The notes beneath the pieces were generated by a model. That model was not told the DNA's origin. It worked only from the letters and a program-made list of their open reading frames with translations, and searched no databases. This document shows positions 20,218 through 31,169 of a stretch of 64,000 nt of DNA, in pieces (the first letter of the stretch is position 1; each line of letters begins with the position of its first letter). A program made the position numbers and the translations under genes. This DNA comes from Primulina eburnea. Taxonomy: Eukaryota > Streptophyta > Magnoliopsida > Lamiales > Gesneriaceae. The stretch covers positions 744,001-808,000 of the forward strand of contig NW_027331260.1 in NCBI RefSeq assembly GCF_022965805.1. The letters run 5' to 3'.

Positions 20218-23200
20218 TTGAAGGCTAGAGGAAAGCAATTCAAGAAGTCGGGAAGCAGTTCTTCTAGCTTTGGGAGTCCTCGACCGAGCCAGAGCTATAC
20301 TGGACCTTATTGCAGTACCTGTGGAGGGAAGCATTCCACAGAGCAGTGCCGAGGAGTGTTTGGCAGCTGTCGTATTTGTAGACAGCAGGGACATTTTGCC
20401 CGAGTATGTCCACATAGAGGTGCTCAGGGATCCTAGGTAGCAGAGTCATCTGGATCAGTGGCTCAGACAGGGAGACGACCATCTTCTGTTCATTCTTTCC
20501 AGCCAGCACCGTCTACTCAGTCACAGCAGAGGCCAGGAGGAAGCCAGACAGCGAGCCAACCTCCGAGATAGCAGGCCAGGGTGTTCGCTTTGACTGAGGA
20601 GCAGGCACATGATGCACCTGATGACGTGGTTGCAGGTAACTGTTCTATTTCTGGTTATCCTGCATATGTATTGATTGATACTGGTGCATCACATACATTT
20701 ATATCTGCGCGATTTGCATTGAGTCATACACTGCCTATTGAGTCATTGTCTACTGTAGTGTCTGTCTCTTCTCCGTTAGGGACATGATTGATATCAGTTA
20801 AGTCTGTTAGATCGTGTATACTGAAGTATGATGGTCATGAGATTGAGTTAGACTGTATTGTGCTTGGGATATCTGACTTTGATTGTATTATCGGTATCGA
20901 TATGCTGACCAAGTACAGGGCTACAGCCGATTTTTTCCACAAGATCGTGAGATTCAAACCTGAAATGGCTGAGGAGTGGAAATTTTATGGTAAGGGTTCT
21001 CGTGCTAGAATTCCTTTGATATCTGCAATGAATATGACTCGATTATTGCAGAAAGGAGCGGATGGATTCCTTTTCTATTCAGTGGATTTACTGAAACCGA
21101 GTCCATCATTGGCGGACTTGCTAGTGGTGTGTGAGTTTGCTGATGTCTTTCCAGATGAGATTCCTGGTTTGCCCCCGATTCGAGAGATAGACTTCAGCAT
21201 TGAATTGATGCCAGGTACGGTCCCGATATCTAGAGCTCCATACCAAATGGCACCAATTGAGTTGAAAGAATTGAAAGAACGGTGAGAGGATTTATTGGCC
21301 AAGGGGTATATCAGACCCAGTGTATCTCCTTGGGGTGCTCCAGTACTATTTGTTCGAAAGAAAGACGGTTCGATGAGACTTTGTATCGACTATAGGCAAC
21401 TGAACAAGGCAACGTTAAAGAATAAATATTCCTTGCCTCGCATTGATGATCTGTTTGATCAGTTGCAGGGTGGTTCCTCAGTGTATTCCAAGATCGATCT
21501 GAGATCTGGATACCATCAACTGAGAGTCAAGGATTCTGATATCTCAAAGACATCATTCAGAACCATGTATGGACACTATGAATTTATTGTCATGCCATTT
21601 GGTTTGATGAATGCACCGGCTGTATTTATGGGGTTGATGAATCGTGTCTTTCAAAAATATGTTGATGAGTTTGTAATCATATTCATTGAAGATATATTGA
21701 TTTATTCCAAGAATATGATTGAGCATGCAGCACATCTGAGAACTGTGCTGAAAATATTGAGGGCTGAGAAACTATATGCTAAATTGTCGAAATTTGAATT
21801 CTAGTTGAGACAAGTAGTATTTTCTGGGTTACATTATATCCGGAGACGGTATATCAGTTGACCCCAGTAAGGTTGAGGCAATGATTTCTTGGCCGAGACC
21901 GACTTCTGTGCCAGAGATTCGCAGTTTTATGGGTTTGGCAGGATACTACCGTCGATTTATCAAAGATTTCTCTAGTATTGCCAAGCCAATTACACAATTG
22001 ACTCAGAAAAATGCACCGTTTGTTTGGTCAGAAGACTGTGAATCCAGTTTTCTAGAGTTGAAAAAGAGGTTGACCAGTTCCCCGCTGTTGACTATCACTT
22101 CAGGTACTGGTGATTTTGTTGTTTATTGTGATGCATCTCACCGCGGATTGGGTTGTGTTTTGATGCAGCGAGGGCATGTGATTGCTTATGCCTCGAGACA
22201 GCTGAAACCCCATGAGACTCGATATCCAATTCATGATCTCGAATTGGCAGCCATTGTCTTTGCATTGAAGATATGGCGACATTATCTATACGGTGAGAAA
22301 TTTGAAATATATTATGATCACAAAATCTTGAAGTACCTGTTTTCACAGTCCGAGCTGAATATGAGACAACGAAGATGGCTTGATTTATTGAAAGACTTTG
22401 ATTGTGAAATCAAGTACTATCGGGGAAATCCAATGCAGCAGCAGATGCACTAAGTCGAAAGGTATGTTCTCTATCTTTATCGACGATTGGTGTTTCGAAT
22501 TTGATAGAAGACTGTTGTTTGTCTGGATTAGTATTTAAAGAAAATCTCCAACCTCTGTGATTATGGGCTATTCAGGCTGAACCAGAGCTGATTTTGAAAA
22601 ATAAAGCGGCTCAGAAAGTTGATCAGAACATAAAGAATTCGATTGCTATGGTCAGAGCTGGACATCGATCTGAGTATCAGGTTCGGAACGGTATTTTGTA
22701 TGTGAATAATCGTATTGTTGTGCCCAGTATTTCAGAATTGAGACAAAGGATATTGGCAGAAGCGCACAACAGTCGGTTTACCATTCATCCTAGTGGCAGG
22801 AAGATGTATAATGATTTGAAAGGACAGTTTTGGTGGAAACAAATGAAAGCTGATATCGCTACATTTGTATCCAAATGTCTGAATTGCCAACAGGTGAAAG
22901 CTGAAAGAAAGAAACCTGGAGGACTGTTACAGAGTTTATCAATTCCTGAATGGAAATGAGATCACATTTCCATGGATTTTGTGACACAATTACCGAGATC
23001 CTCCCGAGGTTGTGATGCAATTTGGGTCGTGATCGATCGATTGACAAAATCTGCATGTTTTGTTCCATACAAGATGACGTACAGATATGACCAGATGGCA
23101 GAGATCTATGTCCGGGAAGTGGTTAGATTGCACGGAGTGCTGAAGTCGATTGTTTCAGATCGTGATCCTCGGTTTACTTCGCACTTCTGGCAGAGTTTGC

Positions 23201-24012
23201 AACAAGCTCTCGGTACAAAGTTACATCTGAGTACCGCATATCATCCACAGACTGACGGACAGTCAGAGCGAACAATACAGACACTGGAAGATATGCTGAG
23301 AGCTGTAGTGCTTCATTTTAGCACTAGCTGGCAAGATGCATTGCCTCTTTGTGAGTTTTCGTACAACAATAGCTATCAATCGAGTATTGAGATGACACCT
23401 TTTGAAGCGTTGTACGGAAAGAAGTGTCGATCCCCTCTTTATTGGGATGATATCTCTGAAGTTCCTGAGACTGGACCTGACATGATCAGAGATATGACGG
23501 AGAAAGTAAAATTGATTCAGAAGAAAATGAAGGCAGCTCAGGACCGACAGGCGAAATATGCCAACATCAGACGACGACCGTTGGTATTTGAGACTGGAGA
23601 TCAAGTATTTTTAAAGATTTCATCTTTCCGAGGAGTTGTCAGATTTGGCAAGAAAGGAAAGTTGTCTCCACGATACGTTGGTCCATATGAGATTCTGGAG
23701 AAGATAGGAGATCGTGCCTATCGACTCGCCTTGCTGCCTTCATTATCGAGAATACATGATGTCTTTCATATATCTATGTTGCGGAAATATCTCCTTGATG
23801 ATTCTCACGTGATTCAGCCAGGCGAGGCAAAACTTGATAAAAGTCTTAGTTATGTCGAGAAACCGATCCGGATTATCGATCGCAAATAAAAGAGACTCGG
23901 AACGAAGATGATTCCTCTTGTGAAAGTTCAATGGACTCGTCATGGCATTGAAGAAGCCACCTGAGAGACTGAATCGGACATGAGATAGGAATTTCCAGCG
24001 CTATTTCACTGA
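20218..24012 (+). pseudogene. pol: Family A gag end and pol (protease, RT, RNase H, integrase, chromodomain), broken
   Basis: Zinc knuckle CRICRQQGHFARVC lies near 20370-20412. Protease LIDTGASHTF is near 20672. RT has [12 protein letters not shown] and FIEDIL at about 21682-21699, where the usual FIDD has become FIED (GAA at 21688). Then come RNase H ([11 protein letters not shown]), integrase HHCC (C..C in CLNCQQVK), the core DFVTQLPRS, SDRDPRFTS and GQSERT, and a chromodomain that ends at 24012. Breaks: stops at 20434, 20785, 21283, 21802, 22957 and 23887 with more in the chromodomain, and frame changes near 21825 and 22430. No single product can be made. Confidence 0.92.
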
Positions 24013-24094
24013 TGTATGTTTCTATTCAATTTCTATTACATGCCTTCTTATTGATATGATTGATTGTCTGTGATTTCGAGGACGAAATCATATC

Positions 24095-24109
24095 TTAGGG
24101 GGGGAGAAA
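24095..24109 (+). promoter_or_regulatory. Polypurine tract, family A
   Basis: TTAGGGGGGGAGAAA directly before the LTR start TGTAATGCCCG at 24110. Confidence 0.88.
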
Positions 24110-24239
24110 TGTAATGCCCGAAAATTAATCGCAGTTAATTAACGATTATTGAATTATAATTTAATGTGATTATGAAAGAGCCAACCGAGACACGATTTTA
24201 GATAACGTGTGATAATGTATGTGCGAGGACAATATCATT

Positions 24240-24541
24240 CGCGCACATGCGCGACAAGACGTGCGCACATGCGCGAAATGGACAGAAGACCCCGCGCATA
24301 TGCGCGACGTGAGGGCGCGCATATGCGCGAGCTGTGCGATGGAAATCCAGAAAGACTCGCGCATATACGCGACGTGTATCCGCGCATATGCGCGAAGGTA
24401 CCCGAGAGTCGGGAAAATTGAACAATGGCCTCGCGCATATGCGCCGAGTAAGGGAGCGCATATGCACGAGGGGCTCTGCGAGCTACGCACCGAGACATAC
24501 TGTCTCGCGCATATGCGCCGAGAAGGTCGCGCATATGCGCG
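24240..24541. repeat. Paired palindrome array, CGCGCATATGCGCG type (five pairs)
   Basis: Pairs start at 24240/24262, 24293/24316, 24358/24381, 24432/24455 and 24506/24528, offset 22-23 bp throughout. Pair starts are 53, 65, 74 and 74 bp apart. The 14-mer is a perfect palindrome of alternating pyrimidine and purine. Most copies differ by one or two bases. Confidence 0.95.
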
Positions 24542-24590
24542 AGACGTGTTGCACGTAGGATGAGCCATTTGCCTTAATGCATGTTGATTG

Positions 24591-24593
<3 letters not shown>

Positions 24594-24637
<44 letters not shown>

Positions 24638-24648
24638 ATATATATATG
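24594..24648. repeat. (TA)n microsatellite
   Basis: About 55 bp, with two short T-rich interruptions, some 50 bp beyond the palindrome array. Confidence 0.93.
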
Positions 24649-25994
24649 TACGTTATAATTTTTGAAGGAAACAAGAGGAAAAGGGGAAAAGAAGCTAATC
24701 CTACGATTTTAATTTTAGAATTCGATTTGCGAGAAATCTACCCGTTAGATTTTGAATTCGACTTCAGTACTGTGTTCCTATTGACACAGGCTACAACTAG
24801 ACGTAAGTTTTAGTACGTTTTGACATGTCTTGAAATTATGATATTGTTGGAATTGAATAGGATTCATATATGATGTTCTTGACAGGTTAGACATCGTAGA
24901 ATCGAAATCAGATTGTAAAACAGATCGATTATGGAATTGTTATGATTTTTCAGAATATATCGGTTGATATTGGACAAATTTTTATTATGGGTTGTTTACT
25001 GATGGTATCAGATATGAATTATGAATTGTAATTGATGTTTGTTGATATGGTATTGACTGGGATACTGAGATTGTTCCGTTATGCCGTGGTTTGAATTAAA
25101 TCCAGATTAATCTGATTCAGTGTTGAATTGAGAATGGAATATTGATATTATGATTCCCGATATGTCGTTTCAGATTTATAGAGACAGTCTTGAGTTCAGA
25201 ATTGATATTGCTCCAGATCGTGACTACAAACAAAAGGTATAAGTCAATGTAGTATTGAGAGATCGACTCAAGTAGGATATACTTGGGTTTCCCTAAATCA
25301 CATTCTTATTGTTATTGTATGCATTGCTTTGATTATTATATGTTGTTCTATTGATTTGTAGCAAGCATGTCTTAGATGAGTAATCTTGTGACAGAAGTGC
25401 CTGATAGTGATAGGATAACCACGGGCACATTGCACGATGTCACAAGATAGTATATTGGCGATAGTGCCAAAGTCTGTCACCGGATGATTGGCTATCGATG
25501 TGGATAGAATTGGAGTTTCTTCTATTACTGGTGATCGATACCATATCGATGTGGATAGAATCGGAATTTCTTCTATTACTGTTGATCGATATGGAATGCC
25601 AACGTCTGGAAACCGGGACCCCTAGACTAAGATTGAGTCTAGTCTGAGTCGTGGAGTCACGAGCATTGTCAACAGTTTTATATTGATTATGTTTCAGAGT
25701 TTGATACATATTGTTGTTACCTGCTCATGCTTTTATGTTTATCATATGATTGCATGTTTCATTGATTTATACTTAGATTATATGCTCACCGGAATTATCC
25801 GGCTGTTGTCGTGTTTGTATGTGTGCATGACAACAGGTGGGACAGGATCATGGTCGAGAAGATGATGAGAGATCAGGATTAGAGTGGAGACCACGGACTT
25901 GACGTTGCTGTAGATAGGGTTTGAACACTTGATAGACAGTTGTTGAACTTTAGTCTGTATTGAATGTATGTCGTACAGGACTTGTACCTTGTTC

Positions 25995-26068
25995 TATGGT
26001 ATTACTCACAAAGTAACTACTTCTTCATTAATGACAAATATGGTATTACTCACAAAGTAACTACTTCT
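25995..26068. repeat. 44-bp tandem duplication in Athila integrase sequence
   Basis: TATGGTATTACTCACAAAG.. starts at 25995 and again at 26039. Only the first 30 bp are repeated in the second, continuing copy. Confidence 0.9.
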
Positions 26069-26557
26069 TATAATCCTCAAACAAATTGACAATTTGAATT
26101 AGCTAATAGGGAGATAAAACAAATTTTGGAAAAAACTGTTAACCCAAATAGAAAAGACTGGTCTCTGTGACTTAGTGATGCACTTTGGGCACATCGAACA
26201 GCTTTTAAAACATCATTGAATATGTCTCCCTATATGTTGGTTTACGGAAAATATTGTCATTTGCCTGGGAATTGGAACATAAAGCTTATTGGACAATAAA
26301 AAATTTTAATTCAAGCATGGATGATGCCAAAAAATTGTGCAAATTTCACCTTAATGAACTTGATGAACTCAGAAATGATGCGTATGAGAATTCAATGATT
26401 TATAAAGCAAAAATCAAATCATTTCACGATAAAACAATTCTTAGAAAATCTTTTAAGATTGGTGAAAAAGTTTTGCTTTATAATTCTCGACTTCACATAT
26501 TCCCAGGAAAATTACGATCAAAATGGACATTCCCATATGTTGTAAAGCATGTGTATC
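25995..26557 (+). pseudogene. Athila-like integrase C-terminal part, broken
   Basis: Translated pieces read YGITHKVTTS, ELANREIKQIL and the long 26254-26562 frame (KSFKIGEKVLLYNSRL), which match the end of Athila-type integrase with the E of the DDE triad in FELANRE. It has an in-frame stop after WSL (TGA near 26167), a frame change near 26255, and truncation at 26557 by an LTR. A 44-bp tandem duplication sits at its start. It may be the rest of the element at 7628-11502, but the RT and early integrase between them are not in the window. Confidence 0.85.
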
Positions 26558-27530
26558 TATAACGTCCGAAAATTTAAAGGTCCGCGCGAACCACATGCAT
26601 TTGAATTATTAAATTCTCATGTATTTTTAATTAAATGTTTTAATTTCATTAATTAATTATTTTGTGCATAATTGCATGTTTAAAATATACTTTTCTACAT
26701 GATTGCATTAAAATATGTTTTTAAAAGGTTATTCGAGTTGCGATCGAGGAACGGAAACCGAGGGCTGAAAAATAAAAAATGTTTTTATTGGTTAATTGTT
26801 TTTAATTATTTAAAATATGGTTGATGGTTTTTCATATTTTTGAAAATAAAGGGTTTTGAGGTGATTTTATACGCAGGGACGTAAACTTTATCGGTGTTGG
26901 ATTTTCAACAAAAAATACGAATGTTTTGACAACCCGGCTAATAAATTCACAAACTTATTTTTACCAAAACTATTTTAATATTTTAATTAAATCCTAATTA
27001 AGACTAATGGGCCAAATTGTTGGCTTAATAGGCATAAAGCCATGTTAGTAATTAATTAGTATTTAAAGTGTTAATCACCCAAAAACCCTACACAATACCA
27101 AAGCAAATACACGGCCACACACTCCTCAATTTCAGAAAATTTCCTCAACAACACACGGCACCCACCTCCACAATTTTAAGAGGAAAATTTCGGTAAAGCT
27201 CTAGGAGATTCAAGCCAAGGTCTTTCTCCGTTCTTCGTCATTGTCAACGGTTTTTCGTGCGTTAATTACGCAAAGGCACACCATACATCTCCTTTTATCG
27301 TCTATCACATCATATTATTGTATAAATTATATTTGAATGAAAAGCATGAGGTCTTTATGAATATTTTCGAAATATTGCATGTACATGAGGTAAATTTGTG
27401 AATTGTTGTTCCAAAAACATGAATATTATGTTGATTAGGGGCTGCCATGATTAGGATAGGTTGAGAAATGTTTTTAAATGTTTTATTGAGTCCTTAATCA
27501 CCCTAAAACGCTGCAAACAAGAGTAGAGGA
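26558..27530 (+). mobile_element. Gypsy LTR, left part, split by a copia element
   Basis: It starts TATAACGTCCGAAAATTT (a decayed TGTAACG start) inside Athila integrase. It is non-coding, and the copia insertion at 27531 interrupts it. The exact GAGGA duplication shows it continues at 45120. Confidence 0.65.
27526..27530. repeat. Target-site duplication GAGGA, left copy
   Basis: GAGGA precedes the LTR end at 27531 and is found again at 45115-45119. Confidence 0.88.
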
Positions 27531-28816
27531 TGAAAGAGGATCGGTTTTAGGTGTTCTAAAGCGCAACGGAAGTTCAAAATTTATTTTCTAGCAAGAAAAC
27601 CGAGCACCTAATGTACTAGAATGTGTAGCAAATACAAAAACACAATATGTCATACATAGGGTGTTTAGAAAATATACCTATCAATTTTAAAAGATTGATG
27701 TTGGCTCCAACTTAGTTGATATACAACTAAGCTCTTGATGGCAAGACAATCTTCAAGCTCTCCTTGCTCCAAAATTAGGCCCACCACCAACTTGCTAGAA
27801 CCCTTCTTATTTTGAACTAGAAAAATAAAAGGATTTTTCAAAAAGAAGTGTTTTCTTTCCTCAACAATTGAAGAAGAAAAATGGGAGAATTTTTGAGTAA
27901 AATTTCGTCCATGCTATGTGTAAGAGAGAGGAGGAGAGTTTTTCTTAGTTGTGCAAAAAGTTGAAGCAAAAAAGTGCATGTGCATGCCATGCAATTAACT
28001 CAAAAGTTGTCTCCAACCCTTCACCTTCCAAGCATGCATTTTACTTAGGCTTGTAACAATTACAAGGCCCATGGACTTTTATTTAAATGTCTCAAACACA
28101 TTTGAGACCATTTAACCTTTACTTGATTTTACTCAAGCTCACTAGTTTAATAATTATTTATAATTGGGCTCTACAAGGTCCAATGTTGTTTAATTAATCC
28201 AACACTTGAATTAATATAATTATTTGGACTCTACTAGGTCCATTAGTGTTTAATTAATTCAACACTTGAATTAATTTAATTTAGTCCATAATAATGTATA
28301 TGAAAATCACAATTTTCAAATACATTACTCGTTTTGCCAACTTTTAATTCAGGAACACTTCCTCCAATTAAAAGTTACATTCTCCTTATAGAAGTCATAT
28401 TTCTATTTTTCTTATGCTTATAAACTCCTTTTTAAGCCGTTCAACACATTGAACTATTTTACTTCTCAACGGGATCTAGAAAGCTAGTACTTGTGTGGCC
28501 CTCAATAGTTCATTGATACAACTAGCCGTGGGTTCACATCTCCATGTGATTCGGACTAAACATGTCCTTATACGAGCATACCCCAATTGCTCCATTTTTA
28601 CTTATCAACTCTTTGATAATAAGAACGTCAGAACTCAAGTCTGATAGTACCCAACCAATCATGTTAAACGCCTAGCAGCATCGCTTACATGATTCCCTAG
28701 GTATCAAATGATAGTGCCTGCAAGAACCATTCAATTATGGTTAGCGTACAGTACGGTCCCTTCATCTCATATATCCCGATCGATTCGACAACCATTGGTA
28801 TATCGAGAGTTGTCCA
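27531..28816 (-). repeat. Copia 3' LTR, first part
   Basis: Matches 43076 to about 44357 of the 5' LTR almost base for base (TTTTAGGTGTTCTAAAG..GGTATATCGAGAG) and ends at the target site of the nested gypsy. Non-coding. Confidence 0.93.
28812..28816. repeat. Target-site duplication GTCCA of the nested gypsy, left
   Basis: GTCCA against GTCAA at 37238-37242. The empty site in the other LTR (near 44356) reads GTCAA, so the left copy has one later substitution. Confidence 0.85.
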
Positions 28817-30584
28817 TGTGGGGACCCGGATGCTAATTCAAGTTTTAGTCATTATCAAGGTCAAATATAACAATTAAAAAAAGTGGGACTAATTTTTTTT
28901 TAAATATAAATGCGGAAACGTAATAGTAATATATCTGATATACATGTCAATATAAAAGTACAAATCATGTACTACATGTCTCTATCTCAACTAGGTTCAA
29001 CATCTATACATCAAGTGTGTTGAATCCTATTTGCTTCTGGGCCCGGATCTCCACGCTAACTATAATCTCTCATCCTCTTCCTGATCATGATTCTGTCCCA
29101 CCTTTTGTCAAGCACACATACAAACAAGACAACAGCCGGATAACTCCGGTGAGAATTACATTCTCAGTATAAATCATGTATACATGCATTTTAAATAAAC
29201 CAATATAACAGCATGAAACAAATATTCATAACATGTATCAAAATAAGAAACATGAATCAATACAAACTCTGAATCACACTCTGTGATTCTTAGACTCTGA
29301 ATCGACTCATCCTAATCTAGGGATCCCGATCAGAATAAGAACATACACCCACCTACACTCCCGATCGGGTTGGTGGTACGTTCTTATTCACGGACTTTGG
29401 CCCTTTCCATATAGAATATTAGTAATAGAAGAAACTCCAATTCTATCCACTTCTATATGACCAAACATCCGGTGTCTTGACCTATCCGTCACAGATTTGT
29501 CATTTTTGCCAAATCACCATCTTGTGACAATGTGCAATGTGCCCAAGACGATTCCATCACTATCAGGCACCCCTGTCACGAGATCAATCGTCTCTGCCTA
29601 GGCGTATCCACCTATGACTCAATACATAAATCAATAGATCAAAGATATCAATTTAATTCAATTGCAAATATCATTGCAATAAAGTAAAGTATGTGATTTT
29701 GAGAAACTCAAGTCAATCGGACTCGAGTTGTGCAATCCCGCATGAACATCAATTTATATCTTTCTCTTCTCGGTCTGACGAAGTCGAAGTCTCGAAGTCA
29801 AATCTGTCCATATCCAATCTGACATGACAATATCGAATAGACACAATATCAATATACAACTCATTCAAGACATGTTCTGATCAATACTCAATTCAAGATA
29901 TAATATGATCAATGTCAATGATATAACGATACAATCTCATTCAATACTGAATCTGATCAATACCAATCTACTGATGTTTCGATGGCATAACAATATAATC
30001 TCAATAACCCCGTCAATCTCAACATCACAGATATAATATCACAATTCATAATCGATATTACTACAAATCATAATCTTCAACAGTAACAGATTATAATCTC
30101 AAATCTGTACAATCTCGCAATATCAGCAATACGATATCAGTATATACGAATCAACAACTCATCTGATCCAAGTCTGAATAATATCAATATACCCAGCGAT
30201 ACAGTATAAATCAGATATCAATTCCAACATCTCATAATCAATAACAACACAATTCTGATATCAAATCGGGCTAATCACAATCAAATCAACTCTGAAAATT
30301 CATAACAATTATATAAACAGTCCGTTCTTTGATCTGACTTCAATTATATACTAATAAATATACCCAGAACACAATATATCAGTCAAATCATAATTCCCCA
30401 AATATCATAATTTCAAATCATATCAGAAAGTAATGAAACTTACGTCCAGTTGTAGCCGGTGTCGATAGAAGCACGGTACTGAAGTCGGATCTGACGGACG
30501 GATCTTTCACAAACTTCAAATTTCTAAAAGAAAAGGCGTAAGGATTTTCCAATTTCTTCCTCAGTTCTTTTCTCAATTCTTTGT

Positions 30585-30585
30585 T

Positions 30586-30619
<34 letters not shown>

Positions 30620-30620
30620 T
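30585..30620. repeat. (TA)n microsatellite
   Basis: 36 bp; the partner LTR has 56 bp at the same place. Confidence 0.92.
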
Positions 30621-30666
30621 CATTGCATGTGAAGGGCAAGTGGCTCATTCTAAAGGAAGCACGTCT

Positions 30667-30905
30667 CGCTCATATGAGCGACACTACTCGGGGCATATGC
30701 GCGAGACCTTATGTCTCGGCGCGTAGCATCACGGTAACTCGTGCATATGCGCGCCTCTACTCGGCGCATATGCGCGAGGCCCTTTTTCCAATCTTCACAA
30801 GTTTCTGCCACCCTCGCGCACATGCGCGGAACCATGTCGCGCATATGCGCGAGGTTTTCTTCCTGCCTCGCGCATATGCGCCCGGCGGGGTCGCGCATAT
30901 GCGCG
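30667..30905. repeat. Paired palindrome array, CGCGCATATGCGCG type (four pairs)
   Basis: Pairs 30667/30690, 30740/30763, 30815/30838 and 30869/30892, all offset 23 bp. Pair starts are 73, 75 and 54 bp apart. The first member is a variant palindrome, CGCTCATATGAGCG, in which both arms have changed together. Confidence 0.95.
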
Positions 30906-31033
30906 AGGGCTCTTCCTCGAACATAATTCAAGTCATCTTCTCTCCTATCTCGAACTAATCCGTTCTGTCTATAAGCACATCAATTATCAACAAATCATTT
31001 CTGATCCCGGTAATCAAATTCTCGGGCCTTACA

Positions 31034-31049
31034 TTTCTCCCCCCTAAGA
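31034..31049 (-). promoter_or_regulatory. Polypurine tract, nested family A element
   Basis: The minus strand reads CTTAGGGGGGAGAAA beside the LTR start, like the PPT at 24095. Confidence 0.88.
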
Positions 31050-31169
31050 TACGATTTCGTCCCCGAATTCACAGGCAATCAACTCGTATAACATAGGTAA
31101 TCATATCAGATACCCAATCAGATACAAGAAGGAGATATATATTCAAAAGTTAAAAGAGAACTCACCTCA

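Larger units (their letters stand above)
20190..25994 (+). mobile_element. Family A chromovirus, 5' truncated (late gag to 3' LTR)
   Basis: It starts inside gag (KARGKQFKK, as in the gag at 55147) directly after an unrelated LTR, and runs through protease, RT, RNase H, integrase, chromodomain, PPT and 3' LTR. The LTR breaks off at 25994 against Athila sequence. The 5' LTR and most of gag are absent. Coding is decayed. Confidence 0.88.
24110..25994 (+). repeat. Family A 3' LTR, 3' truncated
   Basis: It starts TGTAATGCCCGAAAA after the PPT and carries the CATATG-type motif array (24240-24541) and a TA run (24594-24648). Near 25820 it shares TGTATGTGTGCATGACAACA with the LTR at 53276-54873, about 300 bp before that LTR's end. 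It stops at 25994 where Athila integrase sequence begins. Internal open frames in the array are artefacts of a stop-free repeat. Confidence 0.85.
28817..31033 (-). repeat. Nested family A element, 3' LTR
   Basis: 2217 bp, with a TA run (30585-30620) and four motif pairs (30667-30905). It ends CTCGGGCCTTACA at 31033, next to the PPT. Otherwise non-coding. Confidence 0.94.

Noticed and set aside
24240..24541. CRISPR-like array (short palindromic repeats with regular spacing)
   Set aside because: Spacers are not uniform, repeats are 14 nt, no cas genes, eukaryotic LTR context.
24170..24568. Several overlapping open frames of 60-132 codons on both strands (also 30650-30958, 36893-37270, 53319-53701), rich in AHMR and RICA words
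   Set aside because: They are translations of the CGCGCATATGCGCG array, which lacks stop codons in all frames. Frames on both strands are equally open, so they are not genes.
9253..26557. A single Athila element split cleanly by nested insertions at 11503-25994
   Set aside because: Possible only with extra deletion: RT, RNase H and early integrase (about 3 kb) are absent on both sides, and no target duplication joins the two parts. Left as two fragments.
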